This document shows, in pieces, positions 18,008 through 25,896 of a stretch of DNA of 61,410 nt. A program made the position numbers and the translations under genes. The notes beneath the pieces were generated by a model. That model worked only from the letters and a program-made list of their open reading frames with translations. It did no database searches and was not told the origin of the DNA. Every line of letters begins with the position of its first letter. Within the stretch, counting starts at the first letter, position 1. The stretch covers positions 1-61,410 of the forward strand of contig NZ_LZSY01000121.1 of NCBI RefSeq assembly GCF_001665625.1. The letters run 5' to 3'. Source of the DNA: Mycolicibacterium peregrinum (GTDB lineage: Bacteria > Actinomycetota > Actinomycetes > Mycobacteriales > Mycobacteriaceae).

Positions 18008-18841
18008 TTGAAGTCACTGAGAATTGCGGATCGTCGGCGCGCCGGACCCAGCATCAAGAGCAAACGGCGCGATGATGCAGATGTGGTTGATGATGCGAAT
18101 GTGACCAACGCTGTCCCGGCGCCCCCGACATCCACCCCGGAGGCCGGCGAGGTGCGCACTGAACCCGAAACGGTCGCCAGTGCGCCGACTCCGCAGCAGC
18201 GCGTCTGGACGATGCCCAAATCCCCCGTCACGCGTGAGCAAGCCGATGAGGTGGGCCGGATGGCGCGCAACGCCGTCACCGCAATCATGGGGTTCATTGC
18301 CGGCGTTGCCCGCTATGTCGCCCGCACCGTTCGACAGCTGGCACTGGCGATCGATGCGGTGCCTCCGGCCGTTCGCGTGCTGACCCTGATGGGCATTTTC
18401 ACGCTTCTTGGCATCGTCGGCGCGATCGCGCTGGACGGCACTGTCGCCCTGGTGTGCATCGTCGTCGTGGTTCCGTTGTGCTCGGTCAGCCTCGGCGTGC
18501 TCGGACACCGCTGGTACAGCGGACTCGGCACTCAGTCCGCGCCGAGTGCGGCGGTCCCCGCCGTGGCCGCCCCGGTCTCAGACCTACAGCGTTCGATCGA
18601 ATACGTCGACAAGAAGCTGACACTCGCGCTCAACGCCTTCGGTGCCGAGCGTCAACAACATGCGATGATCGCCCTCTTCCAGGCCAAGACCGCTGTCGAG
18701 CTCACGCTCGGCACGGAGCAGGACACAGCGAGCCACGTCGACGCGTTGCTGGCTGTGGACGACCACGACTCGCGGCCGCGCATCCGGGCCGGCTCGGCGG
18801 CAAAGACCCTGCGGGAAAACACTTCCCTGGCCGCCTCATGA
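18008..18841 (+). CDS. Membrane protein with cytoplasmic tails, unknown
   Basis: The product has 277 residues if TTG 18008 is used; the true start is uncertain because the first 90 residues are charged and disordered (Pro/Thr/Glu-rich). A motif VTREQADEVGRMARNA precedes membrane segments around residues 92-110, 123-142 and 145-163. A soluble helical C-terminus follows (SIEYVDKKLTLALNAFGAER). It overlaps the next gene by ATGA, so the two work together. The family is not recognised. Confidence 0.55.
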   Translation: MKSLRIADRRRAGPSIKSKRRDDADVVDDANVTNAVPAPPTSTPEAGEVRTEPETVASAPTPQQRVWTMPKSPVTREQADEVGRMARNAVTAIMGFIAGVARYVARTVRQLALAIDAVPPAVRVLTLMGIFTLLGIVGAIALDGTVALVCIVVVVPLCSVSLGVLGHRWYSGLGTQSAPSAAVPAVAAPVSDLQRSIEYVDKKLTLALNAFGAERQQHAMIALFQAKTAVELTLGTEQDTASHVDALLAVDDHDSRPRIRAGSAAKTLRENTSLAAS

Positions 18842-19194
18842 CCGAGCACACCCTCTCCGGTCAGGTCGCCCTCATCGAGGACGACTACACGTTGGTGATC
18901 AACCGTGGGGCCGAGGCGGGTGTGACGCCCGGCATGATCTTCGCCGTGCAGTCCGAGTCGGATCAGGTGATCACCGATCCCGAATCCGGCCGGGAGTTGG
19001 GCAGACTCACCCGCGAGAAGCTTCGGGTGAAGGTGTTCGACGTGCAGCCCTTGTTCTCCCGCGCACACACATTCGCCCGGACCGACGACTTCTACGGGCT
19101 GTTCCAGGCGACGGCCGTGGTGACGGTCTATGTCGGTGACAGCTTGGAATTGGTGGCGTCTGAAGCTCAGGTGCGTCGGGCAGCGTCCGGGTAG
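18838..19194 (+). CDS. FlgT C-terminal-like small protein
   Basis: The product has 118 residues from ATG 18838, overlapping the upstream gene by ATGA. The pattern VALIEDDYTLVINRGAEAGV-TPGM-F-V followed by TDPESGRELG matches the small beta-barrel domain found at the C-terminus of FlgT and in CsgG-associated proteins. It has no signal peptide here. Together with the membrane protein it probably forms a membrane-bound pair of unknown purpose. The convergent gene at 19167 overlaps its last codons. Confidence 0.55.
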   Translation: MTEHTLSGQVALIEDDYTLVINRGAEAGVTPGMIFAVQSESDQVITDPESGRELGRLTREKLRVKVFDVQPLFSRAHTFARTDDFYGLFQATAVVTVYVGDSLELVASEAQVRRAASG

Positions 19195-19718
19195 TTCTGC
19201 GTCGTCACGCCCGACTCGGAACCGCGCCGACCGGTCAGTGCCGCTTCGATGTCAGCGACCCGCTGCGGACTCACACCCCATGGCTCATCAAGTCCGAGAC
19301 GAGAATCCAGATCCCACAGGACGCACCGCTCACCCGGCGCCGCAACCATGGACCAGGCGATGACGGTGCGGCGCAGCTGTTCGTCCATGCACTCGCCGGT
19401 CGCCGTGGCTCCGGGCGGCGCACCGCCGCCGGGGTGGTGGTGCAGGAACTGCCCGTAGGCGGCGTCGCAGAATGCGGCATAGCGCGCGGTACACAGAATC
19501 AGGCCATGCCAGGCTTCATCGACCGCACGTGAGGGCATCCCGATGACCTGACCGTCGCGCAGCGCTACGGCGCAGCATCGAAACCACTGCCGCAGACCGG
19601 TTTCGACGAGCTCACGCGGTTGCCACGGGCAGGTCTTGAACACGACCTCCGGCAATTCCAGATCGGCGATCACCTGCCCGGCGGCACGTCGGGCGCCACC
19701 CTTTCGCAGGGTGATCAT
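19167..19718 (-). CDS. Soluble partner of the Gly/Cys-rich peptide, GRDP-like
   Basis: The product has 183 residues from ATG 19718. The centre contains DEAWHGLILCTARYAAFCDAAY followed by FLHHHP, with conserved Trp, His and Cys; this pattern occurs in glycine-rich-domain-protein-like (GRDP) bacterial proteins. Its start overlaps the stop of the upstream Gly/Cys-rich gene as TGATG. The tail overlaps the convergent FlgT-C-like gene by 28 bases. The enzyme activity is unknown; the His cluster could bind metal. Confidence 0.5.
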   Translation of the reverse strand: MITLRKGGARRAAGQVIADLELPEVVFKTCPWQPRELVETGLRQWFRCCAVALRDGQVIGMPSRAVDEAWHGLILCTARYAAFCDAAYGQFLHHHPGGGAPPGATATGECMDEQLRRTVIAWSMVAAPGERCVLWDLDSRLGLDEPWGVSPQRVADIEAALTGRRGSESGVTTQNYPDAARRT

Positions 19719-19981
19719 CAGCAACCGCCACCTCCGCAACCTCCGCCACCACCACAACTACTTCCACCACCGCATCCCCCGTGTCCGCCATGCCCTCCGT
19801 CGCTGAAACCGGAGTCCGCACCAGTCGCCCAGAACGCTGCCGCACCGCCGGCACCGGCAACAGACCCCAACCCACCACGACGGCGTGTCCCATGCCCACG
19901 AAGTCGCCGTTTGGCGGTTACGAAGATCGCCAAGATCGCTACGTCGAACGCGACCACCACCAGCAGAATCATCCACCACAC
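19718..19981 (-). CDS. Small membrane peptide with Gly/Cys-rich tail
   Basis: The product has 87 residues from GTG 19981, chosen because AGGAGAGGAAGGA lies just upstream; a longer version from 20053 is possible. A single membrane helix (MILLVVVAFDVAILAIFV) and a basic stop-transfer segment are followed by an Ala-rich linker. The last 25 residues are almost only Gly, Ser and Cys, with four Cys. Such Gly/Cys tails occur in the TIGR04222 type of membrane protein and in some modified peptides. Coupled by TGATG to the GRDP-like gene. Confidence 0.6.
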   Translation of the reverse strand: MWWMILLVVVAFDVAILAIFVTAKRRLRGHGTRRRGGLGSVAGAGGAAAFWATGADSGFSDGGHGGHGGCGGGSSCGGGGGCGGGGC

Positions 19982-20274
19982 GATGTCCTTCCTCTCCTCG
20001 TCGACTTCCTTACCGGACAAGCGGACCACGCGGTGCACCGCTACCGATCCCAACTCCTGTGCCGTACCCGTCGCGGAGGCTGCGCGCTACGGGCATCACC
20101 GTTCACGACGAAAGTGCACCTGTCGCCGACGAATTCGCCTAGCACCAAGTCAGTTTCCGAAAGGGCGTAGCCGACATCAGCTCGGTCGCGCGACCGCTGC
20201 TTCGCCTGCGCGATCGAAGCTCCACCCGATGGCCGTGGCCAGTGGAGAGATGTAGTCGCTCAAAACCAAACGCC

Positions 20275-20718
20275 TCAAGCAGGAGCGTCTCGCGCCCACC
20301 CCTCATTCTCCAGCTTGAGATGTCCAATGATCACCGCGTTCGCATTGCCGTCGAGGTCGGCGAGCGGTTGGTATTCCGAAGGCCAGCAGCGGAATACGTC
20401 CCACGCCTCGACAAGCTCACCGGCTTCATTGAACGACTCGATCCGGACGTCTTGCCGGAGGACGTTGAGTGACGATTCGCCGCCCTGTGCGAACCCTGTT
20501 GTCGCCTGGTTGACCCACATTTGGAAACTCGAGTCGTGGGTCATGCCACGCTCGAGCACGATGGGACTGAATTTTGCTGGACTAGCGATGACCTCGGTGC
20601 CGCTCCGCAAGCCAGCAATTCGTGATATTCCCGCAACATAGCGGGCGTCCCACTTGACCCGAAACCTGAAGTTCTTATAGGGGTCAATCCGTTCCGGATT
20701 GACAATGAACTCGGCCAT
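20275..20718 (-). CDS. T4 gp19-like tail tube protein, isolated
   Basis: The product has 147 residues from ATG 20718, with a perfect AGGAGG 7 bases upstream. The N-terminus (ERIDPYKNFRFRVKWD), then VAGISRIAGLRSGTEV and the motif IVLERGMTHDSSFQMWVN, are characteristic of conserved phage-tail-region proteins that form the inner tube of contractile injection systems. The C-terminus WPSEYQPLADLDGNANAVIIGHLKLENEGW completes the usual tube fold. No sheath, spike, baseplate or ATPase gene is present within the window, so this is a stranded or scattered component. Confidence 0.85.
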   Translation of the reverse strand: MAEFIVNPERIDPYKNFRFRVKWDARYVAGISRIAGLRSGTEVIASPAKFSPIVLERGMTHDSSFQMWVNQATTGFAQGGESSLNVLRQDVRIESFNEAGELVEAWDVFRCWPSEYQPLADLDGNANAVIIGHLKLENEGWARDAPA

Positions 20719-20839
20719 TGACCGCCTCCTGTTGCTGTCAGTATTCGGCACACATCTATCGCTGGTTCGTCGGGACTGCCGTACGAAGTCGTTCTCTCCG
20801 GTTGATCATGACGCGTCGGAAGATCAAAGGGTGAGGTAG

Positions 20840-21082
20840 TGCGCTACTGCTCTATTCGTTCAGCTTCGCCGACGGCTGGCCTACATCTTCTGGGCCGCTG
20901 AACTCGGCAACACCCGCGCGTATTACAACCTCGGCGCCTACTACGGCGCTGGCACGAACGGGCTGTCGCGACACCGAGATGTCCGTGCAACTCGATTCCT
21001 TGGCCGAGATGTCGTAGATGAACGTCTGACCCCAGATGGGACTAAGGCCGCACGACTGACCGTCGAACAGCGAGTCATGTAA
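20840..21082 (+). pseudogene. Possible remnant of a Sel1/TPR-repeat protein
   Basis: An open stretch of about 80 codons without a usable start. Its first half reads LAYIFWAAELGNTRAYYNL followed by GAYYGAGTNG, which is the Sel1-like repeat pattern (AAELGN--A-YNLG--Y--G). The second half has no repeat character. A TAG precedes it in frame. It is likely a decayed fragment; the call rests on one repeat only. Confidence 0.3.
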
Positions 21083-21132
21083 AAGCGCCCCTGATAAATC
21101 TGGAAGAGACAGTGCCTACGGCTATCGGCACG

Positions 21133-21585
21133 TCAGTCGGGACGGGCTCGGTACCAGGGCTCGCCGATGTCGAGTTCACGCACGTCGACTCCCGCCGGGG
21201 TCACGAGTTCCTCGGGAGTGACGAAGTATCCGACCCCGACCGGGTCTCCGCAGACGTTCCAGCGCTCGCGACGACCACGGACGGCGGCGATCGCGTCGAA
21301 CCGGCCGAGGATGCCGTGCACTCCGTCGTGGAACGAACCGTTGTCGACGTCGAGCGCCATGATGTCCTGCCCGTCGAGAGTGAGGTAGATCCTGCCGTCG
21401 GCGTTACGCAGCGGCGTGCGGGTCACCTCAACGCCGGCGTTCGCCATCGCGGCGAGAGCGCCCGTGAGCAGCTCCTCCACCCACGCCTCGCTGTCGGGTG
21501 CGAAATCCGCGTCGACCAACACGGCACGGTGCCGGTGGCCGTCGGTCCAATCGCCAAAGAGCTTGTGGGACAGAAGTTCGTCCAT
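21133..21585 (-). CDS. Unknown protein, second of a two-gene cassette
   Basis: The product has 150 residues, acidic (ends near ELDIGEPWYRARPD), soluble, without signal peptide or known motif. Its ATG overlaps the stop of the larger upstream gene (TGATG). The small, acidic, overlapping second gene is the layout of a toxin-immunity or toxin-antitoxin pair, but I see no sequence support for that assignment. Confidence 0.55.
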   Translation of the reverse strand: MDELLSHKLFGDWTDGHRHRAVLVDADFAPDSEAWVEELLTGALAAMANAGVEVTRTPLRNADGRIYLTLDGQDIMALDVDNGSFHDGVHGILGRFDAIAAVRGRRERWNVCGDPVGVGYFVTPEELVTPAGVDVRELDIGEPWYRARPD

Positions 21586-22745
21586 CAGGTGGCTCCTCGC
21601 ATGTCGATGTACCCTCCCTCGGCCGTGTAGCCCTCCACCGGGCGGAGCGTGTAACCGTCACCGATCGTGTCGGTCCGGTAGAACCGCTCGAACATGTCCG
21701 CGGCCTCGTCCGCGGTGAACACCTCGTGGCGGCTGATCGTCTGAACGCTGCGTGGCAACACGACGTCGACGTCGAGCTCGACGGGGCCGCTGTGCGGGTG
21801 GCCGACTACCGACCGCACCGACACGGCACCGATGTCGGCTCCGCCAGGCCGGCAGAACTCGATCTCCATGGCCTCGGCGGTGCCGGCGGCCTGCAGGTAC
21901 AGCGACGTCGAGAAGTCGGCCGGTACGCCGCGCGGTGGGCGCGCGCTGAGCACGATGGCCCACGGGTCGGCGCCGTCCATGCTGCGCAGGTGGTGGCCGA
22001 TGATGCCCCGGTGGTGCTCACGGATCAGATCGCTGGAGATGGTGCGGTCGGTCTCGCACAGCACCTGGTAGTCGTGGGTCGGGGTGAGGCTCTCAGTGAA
22101 CGCGGCATACGCCGCAGGGCCTTTCGCGTAGGCGGCCAGGTACTTGAGCACGTCGACCGTCGAGGACATCCCGCCCCGCTCACCGCGGGCGATCGCCTCA
22201 TCCGCCAACCCCGCGGCGTCAGCGTTGCGCCCGGCGGCGATCAGCGCGGTGACGGTGCGGGTCAAGGCCCGGTTGGGGGCGATCCCGTCGGGGGACCGCT
22301 CCACGACGGCCGCGTAGTCGGCGGCAGTGGGGTGCGCGGTGATGAACTCACCACGTACGCGGTCGAACTCGTCGAGCACCGGATCCCACTCCGGCTCGCC
22401 GGTCGCCGGAATGTCCCGGTGGCCGGTGCCGATCCGCAACGGCTGCACCTTGAAGGCGCCGTTGACGCGGCGGTTGATCCGCATCTGCCGCCCCATCACC
22501 TCGTCGGGCATGAAAGCGGCCCAAAGGATCTCGTCGACGGCAAGCGGCTTGATCTCCACCGTCCAGGTGATCCGCAGCCGGTCCGGGTCCCGGTCCGGGT
22601 GGAACACCTGCGGGTAGAAGAGTTCGGTCACGTAGACGTCGTCGAGGACGAACCCCGTCGCGCTGACAAACCGCATGCCGCGGCTCTTGCACGCGGGTCG
22701 CAGCGCATCGTTCCATGCCTGAAGAATCGGTGATCGCTTCGCCAC
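21585..22745 (-). CDS. Unknown 386-residue cytoplasmic protein
   Basis: The product has 386 residues with no export signal. The N-terminal part (MAKRSPILQAWNDALRPACK) and a beta-rich segment come first; a helical middle (ALTRTVTALIAAGRNADAAG) has TPR-like spacing, and the C-terminal part is again beta-rich (VELDVDVVLPRSV). Not recognised. Coupled to the 150-residue gene by TGATG. It is placed in the accessory stretch left of tRNA-Pro. Confidence 0.6.
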   Translation of the reverse strand: MAKRSPILQAWNDALRPACKSRGMRFVSATGFVLDDVYVTELFYPQVFHPDRDPDRLRITWTVEIKPLAVDEILWAAFMPDEVMGRQMRINRRVNGAFKVQPLRIGTGHRDIPATGEPEWDPVLDEFDRVRGEFITAHPTAADYAAVVERSPDGIAPNRALTRTVTALIAAGRNADAAGLADEAIARGERGGMSSTVDVLKYLAAYAKGPAAYAAFTESLTPTHDYQVLCETDRTISSDLIREHHRGIIGHHLRSMDGADPWAIVLSARPPRGVPADFSTSLYLQAAGTAEAMEIEFCRPGGADIGAVSVRSVVGHPHSGPVELDVDVVLPRSVQTISRHEVFTADEAADMFERFYRTDTIGDGYTLRPVEGYTAEGGYIDMRGAT

Positions 22746-22827
22746 GGTTCCCCCTCCACCGCGGTCCCCCGACCGCTACCGCAGAAGTACACCAGACGGC
22801 GACGCCAATCCGAGCCCGCCCTCGGTC

Positions 22828-23283
22828 ATGAGCCCGCCTTCTGGATCGCCGCAGTCGAGCACCAGCGACGTGTCGGTGGCTGGCCATACCCTCGACGCCA
22901 TGAAGGTGCTCGACGAGGGCGAGCCGATGCGGCCGTGCCGATGCCCGGACTGCGAGTGCACCAACGTCACCGACCTCCTCGTCGGCGGCGACGACACACC
23001 AGTGTGCGGCTGCTGCCTCGCAGACTGCCCGGACGTGCACGGCCCCGAGGGACGTCGGCCGCAGCACTACCGGTACCGGGCCGACTGGTCGGAAGAGGAC
23101 CGCGAGTTCGTCGGGCTCGCCGCGGAGTTCCCGTCGCTGTCGTTCCTGGCACCGACGCCGCATGAGGCGCTGGACGGCATCAAGGAGCTCGTCGCGGAGG
23201 TGCTACGCGACATGGCGCAGACCGGGGAATCGCCTCCTGCCCCTTCCGGCCGAGTTCAGAAGGGGTTTTCATCGTCGAGCTGA
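22828..23283 (+). CDS. Zinc-ribbon plus HicB-like antitoxin fold, truncated
   Basis: The product has 151 residues. A Cys cluster (CRCPDCEC near residue 37 and CGCCLADC near residue 60) resembles a zinc ribbon. It is followed by YRADWSEEDREFVGLAAEF, then PSLSFLAPTPHEAL, the partial RNase-H-like fold of HicB antitoxins. In intact HicB proteins a DNA-binding ribbon-helix-helix follows; here the frame stops after about 20 unrelated residues. No HicA toxin is adjacent. It may be a broken or reduced antitoxin. Confidence 0.5.
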   Translation: MSPPSGSPQSSTSDVSVAGHTLDAMKVLDEGEPMRPCRCPDCECTNVTDLLVGGDDTPVCGCCLADCPDVHGPEGRRPQHYRYRADWSEEDREFVGLAAEFPSLSFLAPTPHEALDGIKELVAEVLRDMAQTGESPPAPSGRVQKGFSSSS

Positions 23284-23304
23284 CAGGACCCGCCCCAATT
23301 CCTC

Positions 23305-23353
23305 GACAAAGAAAAAACTCGCTCGGCTTACGCCGGCGAGTTTCTGTTCTTTG

Positions 23354-23355
<2 letters not shown>
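23305..23355 (-). terminator. Terminator of tRNA-Pro
   Basis: A long inverted repeat: GACAAAGAA...AAACTCGC on one side and GCGAGTTT...TTCTTTGTC on the other, around the loop TCGGCTTACGCCG. On the minus strand the stem ends in a U-run (A-run at 23312-23317). It lies just downstream of the tRNA 3' end. Confidence 0.75.
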
Positions 23356-23427
<72 letters not shown>

Positions 23428-23518
23428 CGTGCTTCCGGCTTGCACCGGCAGCGAGTCGAAAGCTTACCGTAGCCGCCCGCCGTTCTCGTAATCCGCCCCA
23501 CCCGTCACAGGCCACCCC

Positions 23519-24895
23519 TCACTGGGCTGTGGTTTCGGCGGTCGTCGCCTCGGCTTCGTCGACGGCGATCTCAGGTGGCAGCGTCCTGAAACCCCGACTC
23601 GTCACGCCCAGCACGACGATGCCGAGGCCGAGCCAACAGAGCCCAAGGACGATCGCCCGGGAGTCGAGCTGCAGCAGCAGATACGACGTGATGATCGCAC
23701 CGATCGCCGGCGCCACGACGTAGAGCAGCGGGCTGCGCGACTCGCCGGAGGCCCGGTGGCGGAAGTAGTAGACGATGACCGACACATTCACGAGGGTGAA
23801 CGCAACGAACGCCCCGAAGTTGATGAATGACGTCGAGGTCGCCACGTCGAGGAACATCGCCAGCAGGCCCACCGCGCCGACCATCACCAGGTTGGCCGCC
23901 GGAGTACGGAATTTGGCGCTCAGTGTGCCGAACACCGACCGGGGCAGGGTGCCGTCGCGGCCCATGGCGAACAGCAGTCGCGATGCGGAGGCCTGTGCGG
24001 CGATGCCGGACGCGAACTGGGCGAGGATCAGACCGGCGAGGAACACTGCCCCGAACAAATTGCCGCCGATCTGCTTGGCGATTTCCAGGGCCGCCGACGA
24101 GGAATCAGCGAATTCCCCGCCAGGGTGCACCAATTGGGTGGTGTACGCGATGACCAGGAAGATGGCGCCGCCGATCAATGCGATCAGCAGGATGGCTCGG
24201 GGCATGTTCTTGCGCGGTTCGATGGCTTCCTCGGTGAAGGTGGTGACGGCGTCGAACCCGAGGAAGGAGTAGGCCGCGATGGCCGCGCCGGCCGTGACAC
24301 CCCCGATGCCGGCGCCGATCCCGGTGAACGGACTCGCACTGAGCAGCCCGCCGGCGCCGCTGTTGCGGACGACGGAGGCGACCGACAGCGCCACGAACAA
24401 CCCGATGACCAACAGCTGGAATGCCATCAGCAGATAGTTGGCCTTATCGGCGACCTTGATGCCGATCACGTTGAGCGCGGTGGTGATGAGGATGAATCCC
24501 AGCACCCACACCCAGCCGGGTATGCCCGGGAATTGAGCGTCCAGATATGCGGCCCCGATCAGCCAGATGACCATGGGCAGGAACAGATAGTCCAGCAATA
24601 CCGCCCAGCCGGTGAGGAATCCGACGCGTGGGTCGATGGTGCGGCGCACGTAGGTGTAGGCCGACCCCGACACCGGATACGCGGCCGCCATCCTGCCGTA
24701 ACTTGACGCGGTGAACAGCATGGCCGCCAGCGCGATCAGGTAGGCCGACGCCGACGCTCCGGCGGTGGTGGACGCGATCACGCCGAAGATGCCGAGCACG
24801 ATCAGCGGCGTCATGTAGGCCAGCCCGAACAGCACCAGCGAGCGCAACCCGAGGGCGCGCACCAGGGTCGGTTGCCCGGCAGATGGCGGTGTCAT
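23519..24895 (-). CDS. APC-family amino-acid/amine permease
   Basis: The product has 458 residues from ATG 24895 with an AAAGG site upstream. About twelve membrane helices; the N-terminal GLAYMTPLIVLGIFGVIAS is the substrate-binding unwound-helix motif of APC permeases, and FLGFDAVTTFTEEAIEPRKNMPRA is the conserved loop of the family. The gene lies 11 bases downstream of the nitrilase-family hydrolase, so the pair probably imports and hydrolyses a nitrogen compound under the divergent GntR regulator. Confidence 0.85.
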   Translation of the reverse strand: MTPPSAGQPTLVRALGLRSLVLFGLAYMTPLIVLGIFGVIASTTAGASASAYLIALAAMLFTASSYGRMAAAYPVSGSAYTYVRRTIDPRVGFLTGWAVLLDYLFLPMVIWLIGAAYLDAQFPGIPGWVWVLGFILITTALNVIGIKVADKANYLLMAFQLLVIGLFVALSVASVVRNSGAGGLLSASPFTGIGAGIGGVTAGAAIAAYSFLGFDAVTTFTEEAIEPRKNMPRAILLIALIGGAIFLVIAYTTQLVHPGGEFADSSSAALEIAKQIGGNLFGAVFLAGLILAQFASGIAAQASASRLLFAMGRDGTLPRSVFGTLSAKFRTPAANLVMVGAVGLLAMFLDVATSTSFINFGAFVAFTLVNVSVIVYYFRHRASGESRSPLLYVVAPAIGAIITSYLLLQLDSRAIVLGLCWLGLGIVVLGVTSRGFRTLPPEIAVDEAEATTAETTAQ

Positions 24896-24906
24896 GGTGG
24901 TGCCTT

Positions 24907-25797
24907 TCAGTCGGCATGGCGGTTCGACGGTGACCAACGCTGCGGGTCGATTCGACCCTGGTACAGCGGCAGTCCGATCGGACGGTCCGACGGTCCGAAC
25001 TGGTCCCACATCCGGTTGGTACCGGCGGTTCCTCGCTCGCGTACCGCGGCGACGGCCCCGAAGTCGATGTGCTGGCAGAGCACATCCGGGGCTGCGCCCG
25101 GGGTCTCCTGGAGCACAGCGCCTTCGGGGTCGACGATGAGGCTGCGCCCCTTGCCCACCGGTCCGGCGCAGTTGACGCTCACCGTGAAGACTTGGTTCAC
25201 AATCGAATTGGCGCGAGCCAGCACCAGTTCCTGACTCCGGTCCTCGGTGGTGGTCTTGACGACGTTGACGATCACGTCGGCGCCCATCCAGGCCAGATGG
25301 CGGCTCACCTCGGGGAACCAGGCGTCATAGCAGATGGACAGCCCGAGTCGGCCGACGTCAGGGATGTCTACGGTGACGAACTGGTCGCCCGGCGTGTACT
25401 TCTCGAACGGCCGCCAGGGGAAGATCTTGCGGTAGGACGCCACGAGCCGGCCGTCGGGGGCGAAAACCGGTGCGGTGTTGAATAATTCACCGTTCTCCCC
25501 CAGCTCGCACACCGAGCCGGGAACCAGCCAGGCATCGGCGGCACGGGCCACCTCGCCGAGGGCGCCGATCAATGGACCGTCCAGTGGTTCTGCCGCAGTG
25601 GCCAGCATGCCGGTGTCTTCGGTACCGAACAGGTGGATCTCGGGATAGACGATCAGTGCCGGACCGGTCACCGCTGACCGCACTCGCAGCACGTCGGCCG
25701 TGAACTGGGTGACGGTGTCCTCCCGACCGAACACCGGCAGGCCCTCGATGTCGAGCGGGGCCGCCTGGACTCCAGCCACCGTGATCGATCCGGACAC
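24907..25797 (-). CDS. Nitrilase-superfamily carbon-nitrogen hydrolase
   Basis: The product has 296 residues. The catalytic Glu (VYPEIHLFG), Lys (ASYRKIFPWRPFE) and Cys (SICYDAWFPE) of the nitrilase/amidase superfamily are present at the expected spacing. It belongs to the amidohydrolase-like branch rather than the plant-type nitrilases. It is first in an operon with the APC permease and divergent from a GntR/FCD regulator. The substrate could be an amide, carbamoyl compound or omega-amide. Confidence 0.85.
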   Translation of the reverse strand: MSGSITVAGVQAAPLDIEGLPVFGREDTVTQFTADVLRVRSAVTGPALIVYPEIHLFGTEDTGMLATAAEPLDGPLIGALGEVARAADAWLVPGSVCELGENGELFNTAPVFAPDGRLVASYRKIFPWRPFEKYTPGDQFVTVDIPDVGRLGLSICYDAWFPEVSRHLAWMGADVIVNVVKTTTEDRSQELVLARANSIVNQVFTVSVNCAGPVGKGRSLIVDPEGAVLQETPGAAPDVLCQHIDFGAVAAVRERGTAGTNRMWDQFGPSDRPIGLPLYQGRIDPQRWSPSNRHAD

Positions 25798-25846
25798 AGG
25801 ACCTCCGAAGCATTAATAACCCAGAATGAGCGAATTTAGTCCAGAT

Positions 25847-25867
25847 ATTAGTTCAGCATGAACAAAT
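25847..25867. promoter_or_regulatory. Palindrome in the gntR-hydrolase promoter region
   Basis: GTTCA-GCA-TGAAC (25851-25863) is extended by near-symmetric flanks (ATTA/AAAT). It lies between two divergent starts, 30-50 bases from each, so it is a likely GntR operator. Confidence 0.5.
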
Positions 25868-25896
25868 AGAGCAATAGCTGACGTACGCTGAGGCGC

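Noticed and set aside
17752..18075. 107-codon open frame on the plus strand in the gene-poor stretch
   Set aside because: No ribosome site, irregular composition and overlap with the start of the better-supported 18008 gene.
21498..22733. Long open frame on the plus strand opposite the 386-residue gene
   Set aside because: Arg/His/Gly-rich translation with codon pattern of an antisense shadow; the minus-strand frame has better composition and coupling.
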